A stretch of DNA of 64,000 nucleotides, taken from NCBI RefSeq assembly GCF_003590945.1, contig NZ_QYUK01000008.1:372001-436000 (forward strand), in the 5' to 3' direction. Both the position numbers and the translations under genes were made by a program. The notes below the pieces were generated by a model. That model was not told the origin of the DNA and searched no databases. It worked only from the letters and a program-made list of their open reading frames with translations. Below are positions 8,810 to 17,236 of this stretch, piece after piece (position 1 is the first letter of the stretch; each line of letters opens with the position of its first letter). This DNA comes from Oleomonas cavernae (lineage in GTDB: Bacteria; Pseudomonadota; Alphaproteobacteria; Zavarziniales; Zavarziniaceae).

Positions 8810-9723
8810 CACAGGACCAGGAAAGCCGGCTTCACCGGGGTGACCGCAACATCGCCCACGGTCAGCGGGCGGCCGTCGTCCGCGGCTTTCTCGATTTCTT
8901 CGAGACGCAGCAGGGCGATGCCGGTACCGGCCACGGCCGAGCGCATGGTGCCGGCATCGCGGTCGCCCAGCAGGACCGGGCTGTCGGGCAGCGGCGGCGG
9001 AACGCCGGGATCGAAATCGACCCGGAACAGGCGCTTGCGGATGGTGCCGCGATGCTTGGTGCGGGCGGTCAATTCCTGGCCGACATAGCAGCCCTTGGTG
9101 AAGGAGACACCGTTCAACTCCTCGAAATTGGCTTCGAGCAGAAACCCCTTGTCGACGGGGATATCGCGGGAGCCGTCCGGCACGCCCAGCAACAGGCGGT
9201 GACGATCGAATTGTGCCTCGCCGTCGCGCAGGGCGATCCCCGCGGCTGCCAGCACCGACAAGATCGTGGCCCTGGGCGCGATCAGGCGCGCGCCCAGGGC
9301 GTCCAGGCGCGGGTCGACGAAGGCCACGCCGCCCTCCAGCGCGCGGGCCGCGCCGGCCAGGCCGTCCAGCCCCAGCGCGGCCGTTGCGCCCTCGCCGAAA
9401 ACGACGGCCACGACCAGGTCGTCGGCCGGGGCGATCGCGATCTTGGCGCGCAGGCGGTACATGGCCAGCCGGCGGGCCAGGTCGGCCCGCCGCGCCGCCT
9501 CGGTATCGATCAGCACCGTCTCGCCGGCCTGCGCCAGGATCAGCTCGTGCAGGAACTTGCCCTGAGGGGTCAGCAAGGCGGCGTAAAGGGCGTGGGCGGG
9601 CGACAGCAGGGCGGTGTCGTTCGACACCAGGCCTTGCAGAAACGCGGCGACCTCGGTGCCGGTCAGGGCCAGCACGGCCCGGCCGGGCAGGAGCGTCGCG
9701 ATCGGGGATGAAGTCTGTGTCAT
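8809..9723 (-). CDS. ygfZ: YgfZ/GcvT-type folate-binding protein (iron-sulfur cluster maintenance)
   Basis: 304 residues. The diagnostic KGCYVGQE motif (in SFTKGCYVGQELTARTKHRG) lies near residue 200; its cysteine is the conserved YgfZ residue. The GcvT-like N-terminal half (LTGTEVAAFLQGLVSND) binds tetrahydrofolate in characterised members. These cytosolic proteins help assemble or repair Fe-S enzymes. I chose ATG 9723, which gives the usual start MTQTSSPIATLLPGR; an upstream in-frame codon adds 12 atypical residues. It is the first gene of a two-gene unit with tag. Confidence 0.88.
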   Translation of the reverse strand: MTQTSSPIATLLPGRAVLALTGTEVAAFLQGLVSNDTALLSPAHALYAALLTPQGKFLHELILAQAGETVLIDTEAARRADLARRLAMYRLRAKIAIAPADDLVVAVVFGEGATAALGLDGLAGAARALEGGVAFVDPRLDALGARLIAPRATILSVLAAAGIALRDGEAQFDRHRLLLGVPDGSRDIPVDKGFLLEANFEELNGVSFTKGCYVGQELTARTKHRGTIRKRLFRVDFDPGVPPPLPDSPVLLGDRDAGTMRSAVAGTGIALLRLEEIEKAADDGRPLTVGDVAVTPVKPAFLVL

Positions 9724-9792
9724 GGCCAACGACTTGGGGACGCCGGGGGGACAAGTCAAGAGGCGCCGGCAGCATGACAGAAGCGCCCTGCC

Positions 9793-11543
9793 CTAACGGC
9801 CGAAGATGCTTGCCGGGGCCTTGGCGAGTTCGGCCTTGGCAAAGCTCCAGCCCAGTGAAATGGCCCGGTCGAACGCCTTCCAGTCGAGGAAGTCGACGCC
9901 TTCCACCGGCGGCTTCAGGTAGAGATCGGCCCCGGCCCGGTCGAGCCTGTCGCTGGGCGTCTTCACCGTGCCGGCACGCAGCAGGATCTGCAGGATATTC
10001 GGCATCTTGGGCCGCCGGCGCAGGAACAGGCGCTCGAACCAGGTCTCCTCGGGCAGGGCGCCCTGGGCCGCGAAGGCCACCGCCCCACCGACATCGACCG
10101 CGATCACCGGGCCACGGCCGAAGGCGCGCATGGGACCGACCGGCAGGTTGTCGAGCACGCCGCCGTCGGCAAAGACGTCGCCGTCCTTGTTCACCCAGGG
10201 CGGCATGATGCCGGGAATGGCGACGCTGGCACGCAGCCACTTCCACAATTCGCCGTGGCGATGCACCGCCAGGGTGCCTCGGGTCAGGTTGGTCGAGACG
10301 CAGAAATAAGGCAGCCACAGGTCTTCGATCCGCCGCTCGCCGAAGGCGTCGAGCAGGCGCCGGGTGACCTTGCGCCCGGCGGTCAGCGCCACCAGCGGCA
10401 GGGTGAAATCATTGACCGGGTTGCTGTCGACGAAGGCACGGCGCAAATGCCGCTCGGCTTCGAAATTGTCCCACATCATGGCGGCACCGGCCCCGACGAT
10501 GGCACCCATCGAGCAGCCGCCGACCATGTCGACCGGCACCCCGGCCTCGGCCAGGGCGCGCAGCACGCCCATGTGGGCGAAGCCGCGCGCGCCGCCACCC
10601 GACAGGACCACGCCCACTGCGCGCCCCGCCAGTTGCCGGGCCAGCCGTGCCGTGTCGCCCCAGACCCCGATGCGCACGTGATGATGCAGCCCCGCCAGGC
10701 GCCCGCCGAGGAAGGCCGCGGTTCCCGAGGGCGAAAGGCGGTCGGGGGATGCATCAGCACCAGTTCCAGCGGCAGGCCGCGGGCATGGGCCGTCATCTCC
10801 ATGGGGTGGCGTTGGCGGGCATCCCGGGCATCGGCGGCAGCGAGGACCAGGACCATGTCGGCCTGGCGCAGGCACAGTTGCGACCAGGGCCCGGCCGTAT
10901 CGTCCGCCTCGTAGAGGACGAAGTCGTGGCCGGCCTCGATGTCGTGGAACCAGGCGGTCTGCTGCTGCCCGCCGGCGGCTTCGCCGATTTCCGCCACGGT
11001 CCCGAACAGCCGCAGGCCACGGGCCAGGTCACGGCGCAGGGTGGTGCAGTCGGCGACACCGCCCAGGGGCAGGATTGCCACCGTTCGCGGGCGCGTCGGG
11101 ATGGTGCTGAGCGTTGGGGCCTGCGCCCCTTCCAGGCGCCAGACGATCTGGCGCGTAACCCGCAGCATGGCTTGGGGATGGGTCGCGACCAGGGACTGGA
11201 ACGCGGCCTGGTCCAGGCGCAGCACCTCGCTGTCGCGCTCGGCCAGCACGGTCGCCGAGCGCGCGCGCCCCGACAGCAGGGCCATCTCCCCCACCACCTC
11301 GCCGGGGCGGACCCAGCCGATGCGCTGGCGCACCGCGCCGGCCCCGTCGCGCAGCACGCCCAGGCTGCCCCGCAGCAGGACATAGAGCGCATCCCCGGGA
11401 TCGCCCTGGCGGAACAGGACCTGGCCGCCGGGCAGGCTGTACCAGTCGGCGCGATCGACGATCGTCGCCTTGGCGGCCGCATCGAGTTCGGCAAAGATAG
11501 GCACATCGTCGATCAGCGTGCACGTCTCGACGACAGCTTCCAT
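9793..11543 (-). pseudogene. cNMP-binding / patatin-like phospholipase (NTE family), interrupted by a one-base frameshift
   Basis: N-terminal cyclic-nucleotide-binding domain (FAELDAAAKATIVDRADWY, then GEMALLSGRARSATVLA) is followed by a linker domain. The patatin domain has the oxyanion loop GGGARGFAHMG, the nucleophile elbow GCSMG and the catalytic DGG in FADGGVLDNLPVG. The frame breaks at the G5 run 10743-10747 (plus strand), after LELVLMHP, and resumes one frame over with DRLSPSGTAAF. One added base gives 583 residues with no other defect. If intact in the cell, it would be a membrane-associated lysophospholipase/esterase gated by a nucleotide-binding domain. GAGG precedes ATG 11543; the MBL-fold gene ends 8 bp upstream. 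Confidence 0.85.
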
Positions 11544-11551
11544 GATCGGCC

Positions 11552-12445
11552 TCAGGCCAGCCGCCAAACGGCATCAAGGCCGGGCGGCCGATCCGCCGCC
11601 ACCCGCCCGGTCTCGTGCATGTGCAGCAATTGCGCCAGGGTCGAGCGCGCCGCCGCCGGATAGAGCCTGGCATCGACGGCGGCATAGATCACCGGCACCA
11701 TGTCCATGATCGCCGCCGGCCCCTTGAGCAGTTCGGCCACGATCTGCGCCTCGCGCTCGGCCCGGTGGTCCAGGAAGGCGGTGACATGGGCCTTGGGATC
11801 GGTGATCGCGGGGCCGTGGGTCGGCCAATAGACCGCATCGTCGCGGGCCAGCAGCTTGCGCAGCGAGGCGAGGTAATCGGCCATGTCGCCGTCGGGCGGG
11901 GCGATGACGCTGGTCGACCAGCCCATGACATGGTCGCCGGTGAACAGCACCTTGGCCTCGCGCCAGCCAAAGCACAGGTGGTTCGAGGTATGGCCAGGCG
12001 TGTGCACCGCCTCGATCGTCCAGCCCGGGCCGGCGGTGACGTCGCCGTCGAGCATCACGTGATCGGGCACGAAGTCGCGGTCGCCGCCTTCCTCGACCGC
12101 ATCCCCCACGCCGCTGCCGTGAGGGCCGAAGCCATAGGTCGGCGCGCCGGTCGCCGCTTTCAGCAGGGCGGCACCGGGCGAATGGTCGGTATGGGTGTGG
12201 GTGATCAGGATATGGCTGACCGTCTCACCCGCCAGGCCGTCGAGCAGGGCATCGATATGCTCCTGGCTGCGCGGGCCGGGGTCGATCACCGCCACCCGCC
12301 CCTCGCCCACGACATAGGTGCCGGTGCCGTGGAAGGTGAAGGCGGACGGGTTGCGCGCCACGATCCGGCGCAGGCCCGGGGCGATCAGCTCCAGCCGGCC
12401 GTATTCGAAGCTCATGTCACGCCGATAGGGGATCGCGACAGCCAT
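11552..12445 (-). CDS. MBL-fold metallohydrolase (LACTB2-like)
   Basis: 297 residues. The metal-binding motif is ILITHTHTDHSPG (near residue 80). Later ligands are VHTPGHTSNHLCF (near 150), FTGDHVMGW (near 170) and the final WPTHGPA (near 205). A C-terminal winged-helix-like segment (AVDARLYPAAARSTLAQLLHMHETG) is typical of the LACTB2-like group, which hydrolyses RNA or small esters. GGGAGAG precedes ATG 12445. It is cytosolic, with no signal peptide. It shares a strand with the patatin gene, which starts 8 bp after its stop. Confidence 0.85.
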   Translation of the reverse strand: MAVAIPYRRDMSFEYGRLELIAPGLRRIVARNPSAFTFHGTGTYVVGEGRVAVIDPGPRSQEHIDALLDGLAGETVSHILITHTHTDHSPGAALLKAATGAPTYGFGPHGSGVGDAVEEGGDRDFVPDHVMLDGDVTAGPGWTIEAVHTPGHTSNHLCFGWREAKVLFTGDHVMGWSTSVIAPPDGDMADYLASLRKLLARDDAVYWPTHGPAITDPKAHVTAFLDHRAEREAQIVAELLKGPAAIMDMVPVIYAAVDARLYPAAARSTLAQLLHMHETGRVAADRPPGLDAVWRLA

Positions 12446-12470
12446 TTTTCTCTCCCTTGACGCCCACTAT

Positions 12471-13103
12471 CTAGATCGCCGGCACGCCGGTCATCAGCAG
12501 AACCAGCGCGGCAGCCATGAAGCCCGGGCCGAACGGCGGATCGTCGGCCAGCGGCCCGCGCAGCCGGAGCGCCAACGCCAGCACCAGCGTGGCGACGCTG
12601 GCCCCCATATAACACCAGACCAGCCCCACCGGTCCCAGCCAGAAGCCCAGGCCCACGGTCAGCTTCACATCGCCCAGGCCCACCCCCTCGCGCCCGCGCA
12701 GCCGGGCATAGAGGGCCGATGCCGCCCATAATATCAGCGCGCCGCCCAGGCCGGCGGCAAGGGCGGGGATCAGCCGGTCGCCGAGCCAGGCCGCCACGAG
12801 GCCCAGCACCGCCACAGCCAGGGAGAGTTCGTCGGGGATCCGCCGATAGGCCAGATCGAAGGCGATGATCGCCACGGCCAGCGCCCCCAGGACCACCAGG
12901 GCGGCACCTTGGGGCACCATGCCCTGCCGCCACAGGGCGAGCGCGCCGAAGCCGCCGGCCAGGGCCAGCCAGAAGCCGCCGCCACGCAACGGGGCCAGGT
13001 CCCGCAGCCGCGCCAGCTCGGCCGTGATGCGCCAGATCACCAGGCCGGCCAGCAGGCCCAGCGCCGCCCCGGCGGCCGGGTGAACGATCGCCAGGTCAGC
13101 CAA
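12471..13103 (-). CDS. A24-type prepilin peptidase-like membrane protein
   Basis: 210 residues, strongly hydrophobic with about six membrane segments. The two aspartates of type IV prepilin peptidases are visible in FDLAYRRIPD (near residue 82) and GLGDVKL (near 140). It lacks the N-terminal methylase domain, as in CpaA/TadV enzymes. The expected job is cleavage of prepilin leader peptides at the inner membrane, but no pilin or secretion gene is nearby. The start is a TTG at 13103, inside the last codons of cobS (8-bp overlap), so it is probably translated from the cobS transcript. Confidence 0.82.
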   Translation of the reverse strand: MADLAIVHPAAGAALGLLAGLVIWRITAELARLRDLAPLRGGGFWLALAGGFGALALWRQGMVPQGAALVVLGALAVAIIAFDLAYRRIPDELSLAVAVLGLVAAWLGDRLIPALAAGLGGALILWAASALYARLRGREGVGLGDVKLTVGLGFWLGPVGLVWCYMGASVATLVLALALRLRGPLADDPPFGPGFMAAALVLLMTGVPAI

Positions 13104-13866
13104 CGGCGGCCACCCCCAGGAGGATCGCCACCAGCGCGACCTGCGCGGTGGCGCCGAACACGTCCCCGCTGTAGCCGCCGATCTGCCGGCGTGCCAGCCC
13201 GGTCATCAACGCCCCCGCGGCGATCGTCAGCAGGGCCGCCGTCACCACGCCCCAGCCCAGGCAGACGAGGCCGATCCCCAGGGCGAATACCCCGCCGGAC
13301 AGCGCGCGCTCGGGATCGATCTCGCCGACCGAGGCCCCCAGGCCGTCGGCCCGCGCCGGCGGCAACAGCGCCATGGGCAGCAGGATTGCCGCCCGCGCCC
13401 CGGCATTGGCCGCGATCAGGGCCCAGAACATGACATCGACACCGTCGGCACCGCCGATCTGCGCCAGCGCGACCAGCCTGCCGGTCAGGGCCACCCACAG
13501 GGCGGCCGCGCCATAGGTGCCGATGCGGCTGTCGCGCATGATGGCCAGCTTGGCCGGCGCGTCGCGCCCGCCGCCGAAGCCGTCGGCCACATCGGCCAGG
13601 CCATCCTCGTGGAAGGCGCCGGTCACCAGTAGTTCCGCCGCGACCGCGACCAGGGCCACCGCCCATACGCCCAGGCCCAGGCCATCGGCGACGAGCAGGG
13701 CAAGGCCTGATATCAACCCGACCAGGCCGCCGATCAGCGGCAATGCCCACACACTGCGCCCCAGCGTCCCCGGCGGCAGCAGGGCGGGCGGCCCGACGGC
13801 CAAGCGGGTGAGCAGGCTGGCGGCCAGGCGAAATTCGTCGAGGGCTGAGGGCGGTGGGTGTTGCAT
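13096..13866 (-). CDS. cobS: Adenosylcobinamide-GDP ribazoletransferase (cobalamin synthase)
   Basis: 256 residues, mostly membrane segments. The metal-binding signature GAFHEDGLADVADGFGGG is near residue 85, followed by KLAIMRDSRIGTYGA, both diagnostic of CobS (CobV). The enzyme joins adenosylcobinamide-GDP and alpha-ribazole (phosphate) to make adenosylcobalamin (phosphate) at the inner membrane. It is divergent from cobT, which supplies the alpha-ribazole phosphate; the 69-bp gap holds a perfect inverted repeat. No other cob gene is in view, so the rest of the pathway must be elsewhere. Confidence 0.92.
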   Translation of the reverse strand: MQHPPPSALDEFRLAASLLTRLAVGPPALLPPGTLGRSVWALPLIGGLVGLISGLALLVADGLGLGVWAVALVAVAAELLVTGAFHEDGLADVADGFGGGRDAPAKLAIMRDSRIGTYGAAALWVALTGRLVALAQIGGADGVDVMFWALIAANAGARAAILLPMALLPPARADGLGASVGEIDPERALSGGVFALGIGLVCLGWGVVTAALLTIAAGALMTGLARRQIGGYSGDVFGATAQVALVAILLGVAAVG

Positions 13867-13892
13867 TGGGGCTTCTTGTTCGGGTCGCGATT

Positions 13893-13935
13893 GGCTAAAG
13901 CTTGGACCCCTTCCTGGACCCTGCCAGCTTTAGCC
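13893..13935. promoter_or_regulatory. Inverted repeat in the cobS/cobT divergent promoter region
   Basis: GGCTAAAGCT (13893-13902) and AGCTTTAGCC (13926-13935) form a perfect 10-bp inverted repeat with a 23-nt spacer. The right arm touches the cobT ATG. The spacer contains a GGACCC direct repeat. No good ribosome-binding site is visible before cobT. The arms could be a repressor operator, or a hairpin masking the cobT start. I do not see a B12-box or a full cobalamin riboswitch. Confidence 0.5.
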
Positions 13936-14961
13936 ATGACGATCAAACCACCTGTCGATATGGCGGCCCTGCGCGCCGCCACCCAAACCATGCCCCTGGG
14001 CGACGACGCTGCGGCCGCCCGGGCTGCGGCGCGCGACGCCGTGCTGACCAAGCCGCCCGGCGCCCTGGGCCGCCTGGAAGAGATCGCGATCTGGCTGGCA
14101 CGCTGGCAGGGCCGGCCGCGCCCGGCGGCCGAGGCGATTCGCATTGCCGTCTTCGCCGGCAACCACGGCGTCACCGCCGCCGGCGTCTCGCCCTATCCGC
14201 CCAGCGTGACCGCGCAGATGGTCGCCAATTTCGCTGCCGGCGGGGCGGCGATCAATGCCCTGGCCAAAGCGATCGGCGCCGAGCTGATCGTCACCCCCCT
14301 GGACCTGGACCGGCCGACCGCCGATTTCCGCGACCGGCCGGCCATGAGCGAGGCCGAATTCCTGGGCGCCGTCGCCATCGGCATGGGCGTGGTCGCGCCC
14401 GGCCTGGACCTGCTGTGCCTGGGCGAGATGGGCATCGGCAACACCACCACGGCTGCCGCCCTGTGCGCTGCCCTGTTCGGGGGCGAGCCCGCCGCCTGGG
14501 TCGGCCCCGGCACCGGGGCGACGGGCGATGTCCTGGCCAAGAAGGTCGCCGCCGTTACCGCGGCCGCGCGTTTCCACGGCCGCGAGACCGATGACCCGCT
14601 GGAACTGGCCCGTCGCCTGGGCGGCCGCGAGCTGGCCGCCATGCTCGGCGCCTGCCTGGCCGCGCGCCATGCCCGGGTGCCGGTGATCCTGGACGGTTAC
14701 GTCGCAACCGCCGCCGTGGCCCCGCTGGCCAGGCTGCGCGGCGACGCCCTGGCCCACACCGTCGCCGGCCATTGCTCGGCCGAGCCGGCTCATCGCCGCC
14801 TGCTCGATGAATTGGGCCTCGTGCCGCTGGTCGATTTGAGAATGCGCCTGGGCGAGGCTTCGGGCGCTGCCGTAGCGGCCGGCATCATCCGCGCCGCCGC
14901 CCGCACCCACAACGAAATGGCCAGCTTCGCCGAGGCCGGCGTCGACGGCAAGGATACTTAA
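13936..14961 (+). CDS. cobT: Nicotinate-nucleotide--dimethylbenzimidazole phosphoribosyltransferase
   Basis: 341 residues. It moves phosphoribose from nicotinate mononucleotide to 5,6-dimethylbenzimidazole, making alpha-ribazole 5'-phosphate for the lower ligand of B12. Typical segments are LTKPPGALGRLEEIA, FAGNHGVTAAGVSPYP, CLGEMGIGNTTTAAA, VGPGTGATGDVL and the C-terminal LDLRMRLGEASGA-type stretch (VDLRMRLGEASGAA). The glutamate base expected in family members lies in that C-terminal motif. I chose ATG 13936, because upstream in-frame codons would read through the divergent promoter. It is followed by the convergent toxin gene. Confidence 0.92.
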   Translation: MTIKPPVDMAALRAATQTMPLGDDAAAARAAARDAVLTKPPGALGRLEEIAIWLARWQGRPRPAAEAIRIAVFAGNHGVTAAGVSPYPPSVTAQMVANFAAGGAAINALAKAIGAELIVTPLDLDRPTADFRDRPAMSEAEFLGAVAIGMGVVAPGLDLLCLGEMGIGNTTTAAALCAALFGGEPAAWVGPGTGATGDVLAKKVAAVTAAARFHGRETDDPLELARRLGGRELAAMLGACLAARHARVPVILDGYVATAAVAPLARLRGDALAHTVAGHCSAEPAHRRLLDELGLVPLVDLRMRLGEASGAAVAAGIIRAAARTHNEMASFAEAGVDGKDT

Positions 14962-14975
14962 GGTTACAGGCCGGT

Positions 14976-15278
14976 TCACCGGGCGTAGAGAACCCGGCGA
15001 GTGCTCACGATACGGCGAATGACAAGAAGGTTTTCGTCTTCTCGGTCTTCGTAGACAATGATGAGCCAGCGTTTCAAGACGGAACCCCGGAGCTGGACTC
15101 CGTGCAGTTGTTCGCGCCGCCGGCCAAGCCCCGGCAGGATTGAAAGAAGCTCGATACGATCGAAAATGCGGTCCATCCAGGCCGCGGCCACAGCCGGCCC
15201 CTGTTCACGGGTTAGGAGTTCGTCCAGTTCCGCAAGGTCGGCGTCGGCCCCTGGCAGAAATCGGATCCGGCGGCGCAC
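14976..15278 (-). CDS. ParE/RelE-superfamily toxin
   Basis: 100 residues. The sequence RRIRFLPGADADLAELDELL, then FDRIELLSILPGLGRRRE, LKRWLIIVYEDRE and a final VIRRIVSTRRVLYA follow the ParE fold: two helices, then a beta-sheet ending in basic residues. ParE toxins poison gyrase, while RelE members cut mRNA; which applies is not decidable. The start is GTG 15278, 17 bp after the stop of the upstream antitoxin-like gene in the same frame. Co-expression with that gene is likely. Confidence 0.75.
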   Translation of the reverse strand: MRRRIRFLPGADADLAELDELLTREQGPAVAAAWMDRIFDRIELLSILPGLGRRREQLHGVQLRGSVLKRWLIIVYEDREDENLLVIRRIVSTRRVLYAR

Positions 15279-15296
15279 CGTTCGCTCGGACCAACA

Positions 15297-15554
15297 TCAA
15301 GCGTCGGTGGAGCGGCGACGGAATTTTTCGAGGAAGTAAGCCCGATGCTCGGCAGGCGTGCCATCGCGATACTCGCCTCGGGCAATGGCCTCGTTGCCTT
15401 TCAAAATGGACTGCGCCAGTGCTTCGCGGTTGTCACGAAACCAGCGGTCGACGTCAGCATCGGTGACGCCCGGCCCAAGACTATCGGCCTCGACCTCGTC
15501 AATGAGGTCGAGCGCTGCCTGAACCTTCTCGAGATCATGTTTCGTCGTCGCCAT
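15297..15554 (-). CDS. Antitoxin-like small protein paired with the ParE-type toxin
   Basis: 85 residues, acidic and helical (MATTKHDLEKVQAALDLIDE, then DADVDRWFRDNREALAQSI and a tail IARGEYRDGTPAEHRAYFLE). The tail resembles toxin-wrapping C termini of antitoxins, but I do not see a clear ribbon-helix-helix or AbrB DNA-binding motif at the N terminus. It precedes the toxin on the same strand with 18 bp between them, the classical antitoxin-first order. Function is inferred from that context. Confidence 0.6.
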   Translation of the reverse strand: MATTKHDLEKVQAALDLIDEVEADSLGPGVTDADVDRWFRDNREALAQSILKGNEAIARGEYRDGTPAEHRAYFLEKFRRRSTDA

Positions 15555-15612
15555 GCCTGAATCATACCCCCTGTCTGCCGAGCGTCAACCAGGGCGAGCC
15601 TCGACGGCCCGC

Positions 15613-16269
15613 CTACTCCCGGTCGCGGGGATAGATGATGATCGACAGGTACTTGGCGGGCAGGGCGGTTAGCCGCTCGGGCCCATGGGCAGCGCCGCTG
15701 TCGAACAGCAGCGCGTCGCCGGGCTTGAGGTTGTAGTTGCTGTCGGCGTGGCGGTACTGCAACTCGCCCGCCAGCATGTAGATGAACTCGACGCCGCCAT
15801 GCTGGAACGCGGTATAGGGCGTCGCCTCTTCCCGCAGGGTGATCAGATAGGGCTCGCACACCGTATCGCCGCCCAGGGCATGGCCCAGCAGTTCGTATTG
15901 GTGCCCGACCTTGGTGCCCCGGCGATCGATGATCACGCCCTGCCCGGCCTTGACATAGGAGCAGTCGCGCTTTTCGTCGAACGAGGCGAACAGGGCCGTG
16001 ATCGGCACGTTCAGGGCGCCCGCCAGCGCCTGCAAGGTACCCAGCGACGGCGAAATCTGCCCGTTCTCGATCTTCGAGAGCATGCCGGTCGAAATGCTGG
16101 CCGCCGTCGCAAGATGGGCCACGGTCAGGTCGAGCTGGCGGCGCAGGCGGCGGATCTGCGCGCCCAGCGCCTGTTCCAGCGTGCGATTGGCAATCGCCGG
16201 CGCGCCCGAGCCGGTGACATAGTCCTCGGCGCCGGTCTCCACCACGTCCCCGCTCTCGTTCTCCGTCAA
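15613..16269 (-). CDS. XRE-family transcriptional regulator with C-terminal cupin
   Basis: 218 residues. The helix-turn-helix spans about 35-90 (LGAQIRRLRRQLDLTVAHLA, then STGMLSKIENGQISPSLGTL). The cupin spans about 125-210 (HGGVEFIYMLAGELQYRHAD, then LKPGDALLFDSGAAHGPE). This architecture is common in regulators of amino-acid or polyamine catabolism, with the cupin as ligand sensor. No ATG lies near the front; TTG 16269 follows GAGGAG by nine bases and is the likely start. The neighbouring SDR and omega-transaminase are plausible targets. Confidence 0.85.
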   Translation of the reverse strand: MTENESGDVVETGAEDYVTGSGAPAIANRTLEQALGAQIRRLRRQLDLTVAHLATAASISTGMLSKIENGQISPSLGTLQALAGALNVPITALFASFDEKRDCSYVKAGQGVIIDRRGTKVGHQYELLGHALGGDTVCEPYLITLREEATPYTAFQHGGVEFIYMLAGELQYRHADSNYNLKPGDALLFDSGAAHGPERLTALPAKYLSIIIYPRDRE

Positions 16270-16337
16270 CCGACGATCTCCTCGACCCCGTTTGGAATTG
16301 CCATTCTATACGGATTTGTTGCCTCTGGGGAAACAGA

Positions 16338-17090
16338 TCACGCTTTTTCGCGCGCGATGGCGAAGGGCGACCAGCTCTGGCTGACCGGCATCATCTCGAT
16401 GCAGTTCAGGTTCATGTGCGCCGGCAGGGTGGCGACGTAGTAGATCGTCTCGGCGATATCTTCGGGCTGCAGCGCGTTGGCGCCGCCGTAGAGCTTGTCG
16501 TAGGCCTCCTGGTTGCCGCCGGTGCGCACCAGGGTGAACTCGCTCTCGCACATGCCAGGCTCGATCGAGGTGACGCGCACCCCGGTCCCCGCCAGGTCGC
16601 AGCGCAGGCCGTAGGAGAACTGCCGGACGAAGGCCTTGGTCGCGCCATAGACATTGCCGCCCGGATAGGGCCAGTGGGCGGCGACCGAGCTCAGGTTGAT
16701 CACGCCGCCCTTGCGCGCGATCAGGCCGGGCAGCAGCAGGCGGGTGATGGTCACCAGGCTGGTCACATTGGTGTCGATCATGGTCTTCCAGTCGGTGAGC
16801 ACCGCCGCCTGGGCCGGGCCGGTGCCCAGCGCCAGGCCGGCATTGTTGACCAGCCAGTCGATCTCCTTGAACCCCGCCGGCAGGCCCTCGACCGCCGCTG
16901 CCAGGGCCGCCTCGTCGCGCATGTCGAAGGCCAGGCCATGGAACGCGTCGCCCAATTCCTGGCCCAGGGCCTCCAGCCGCTCCGCCCGCCGGCCGGTGCC
17001 GACCACCTGCCAGCCGCCGGTCACGAAACGCCGCGCCGCCGCGGCGCCGAACCCGGCGGTCACGCCGGTGATGAGAACGGTCTTGGTCAT
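16338..17090 (-). CDS. Short-chain dehydrogenase/reductase, YdfG-like
   Basis: 250 residues. The NAD(P)-binding motif TGVTAGFGAA is near residue 8. The NNAGLALG motif is near 80, the catalytic Ser in NLSSVAAHWPYPGG, and Tyr-x3-Lys in YGATKAF (near 148). These resemble E. coli YdfG, an NADP-dependent 3-hydroxy-acid/malonic semialdehyde reductase. With a beta-alanine-type omega-transaminase just across the divergent gap, reduction of malonate semialdehyde is a reasonable but untested role. GGAG precedes ATG 17090. Confidence 0.82.
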   Translation of the reverse strand: MTKTVLITGVTAGFGAAAARRFVTGGWQVVGTGRRAERLEALGQELGDAFHGLAFDMRDEAALAAAVEGLPAGFKEIDWLVNNAGLALGTGPAQAAVLTDWKTMIDTNVTSLVTITRLLLPGLIARKGGVINLSSVAAHWPYPGGNVYGATKAFVRQFSYGLRCDLAGTGVRVTSIEPGMCESEFTLVRTGGNQEAYDKLYGGANALQPEDIAETIYYVATLPAHMNLNCIEMMPVSQSWSPFAIAREKA

Positions 17091-17147
17091 GCCCTGTCTC
17101 CGCAAACTGATTCCACGAGGAGGATACTAGCGATCGATGACCGCTCG

Positions 17148-17179
17148 CTGGACCTACAATTTCTCGGCTGTGGATCTAA
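17148..17179 (+). promoter_or_regulatory. Candidate MocR (TauR-like) direct-repeat operator upstream of the omega-transaminase
   Basis: CTGGACCTAC (17148-17157) and GTGGATCTAA (17170-17179) are direct repeats 22 bp apart, two helical turns. They resemble the CTGGACYTAA direct repeats described for TauR-type MocR regulators. A sister site with GTGGATCTAA lies beside the MocR gene at 20545. The site is 58 bp before the transaminase start and is shared with the divergent SDR promoter. Confidence 0.5.
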
Positions 17180-17236
17180 CATCCGCCGGCTGTAAGTTCG
17201 ATGCTGGCCGCATCCCTCCGGAACGAAGTGCAAATC

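Noticed and set aside
13867-13935. Possible cobalamin riboswitch between cobS and cobT
   Set aside because: The gap is only 69 bp and lacks a B12-box; a riboswitch of this class needs about 200 nt.
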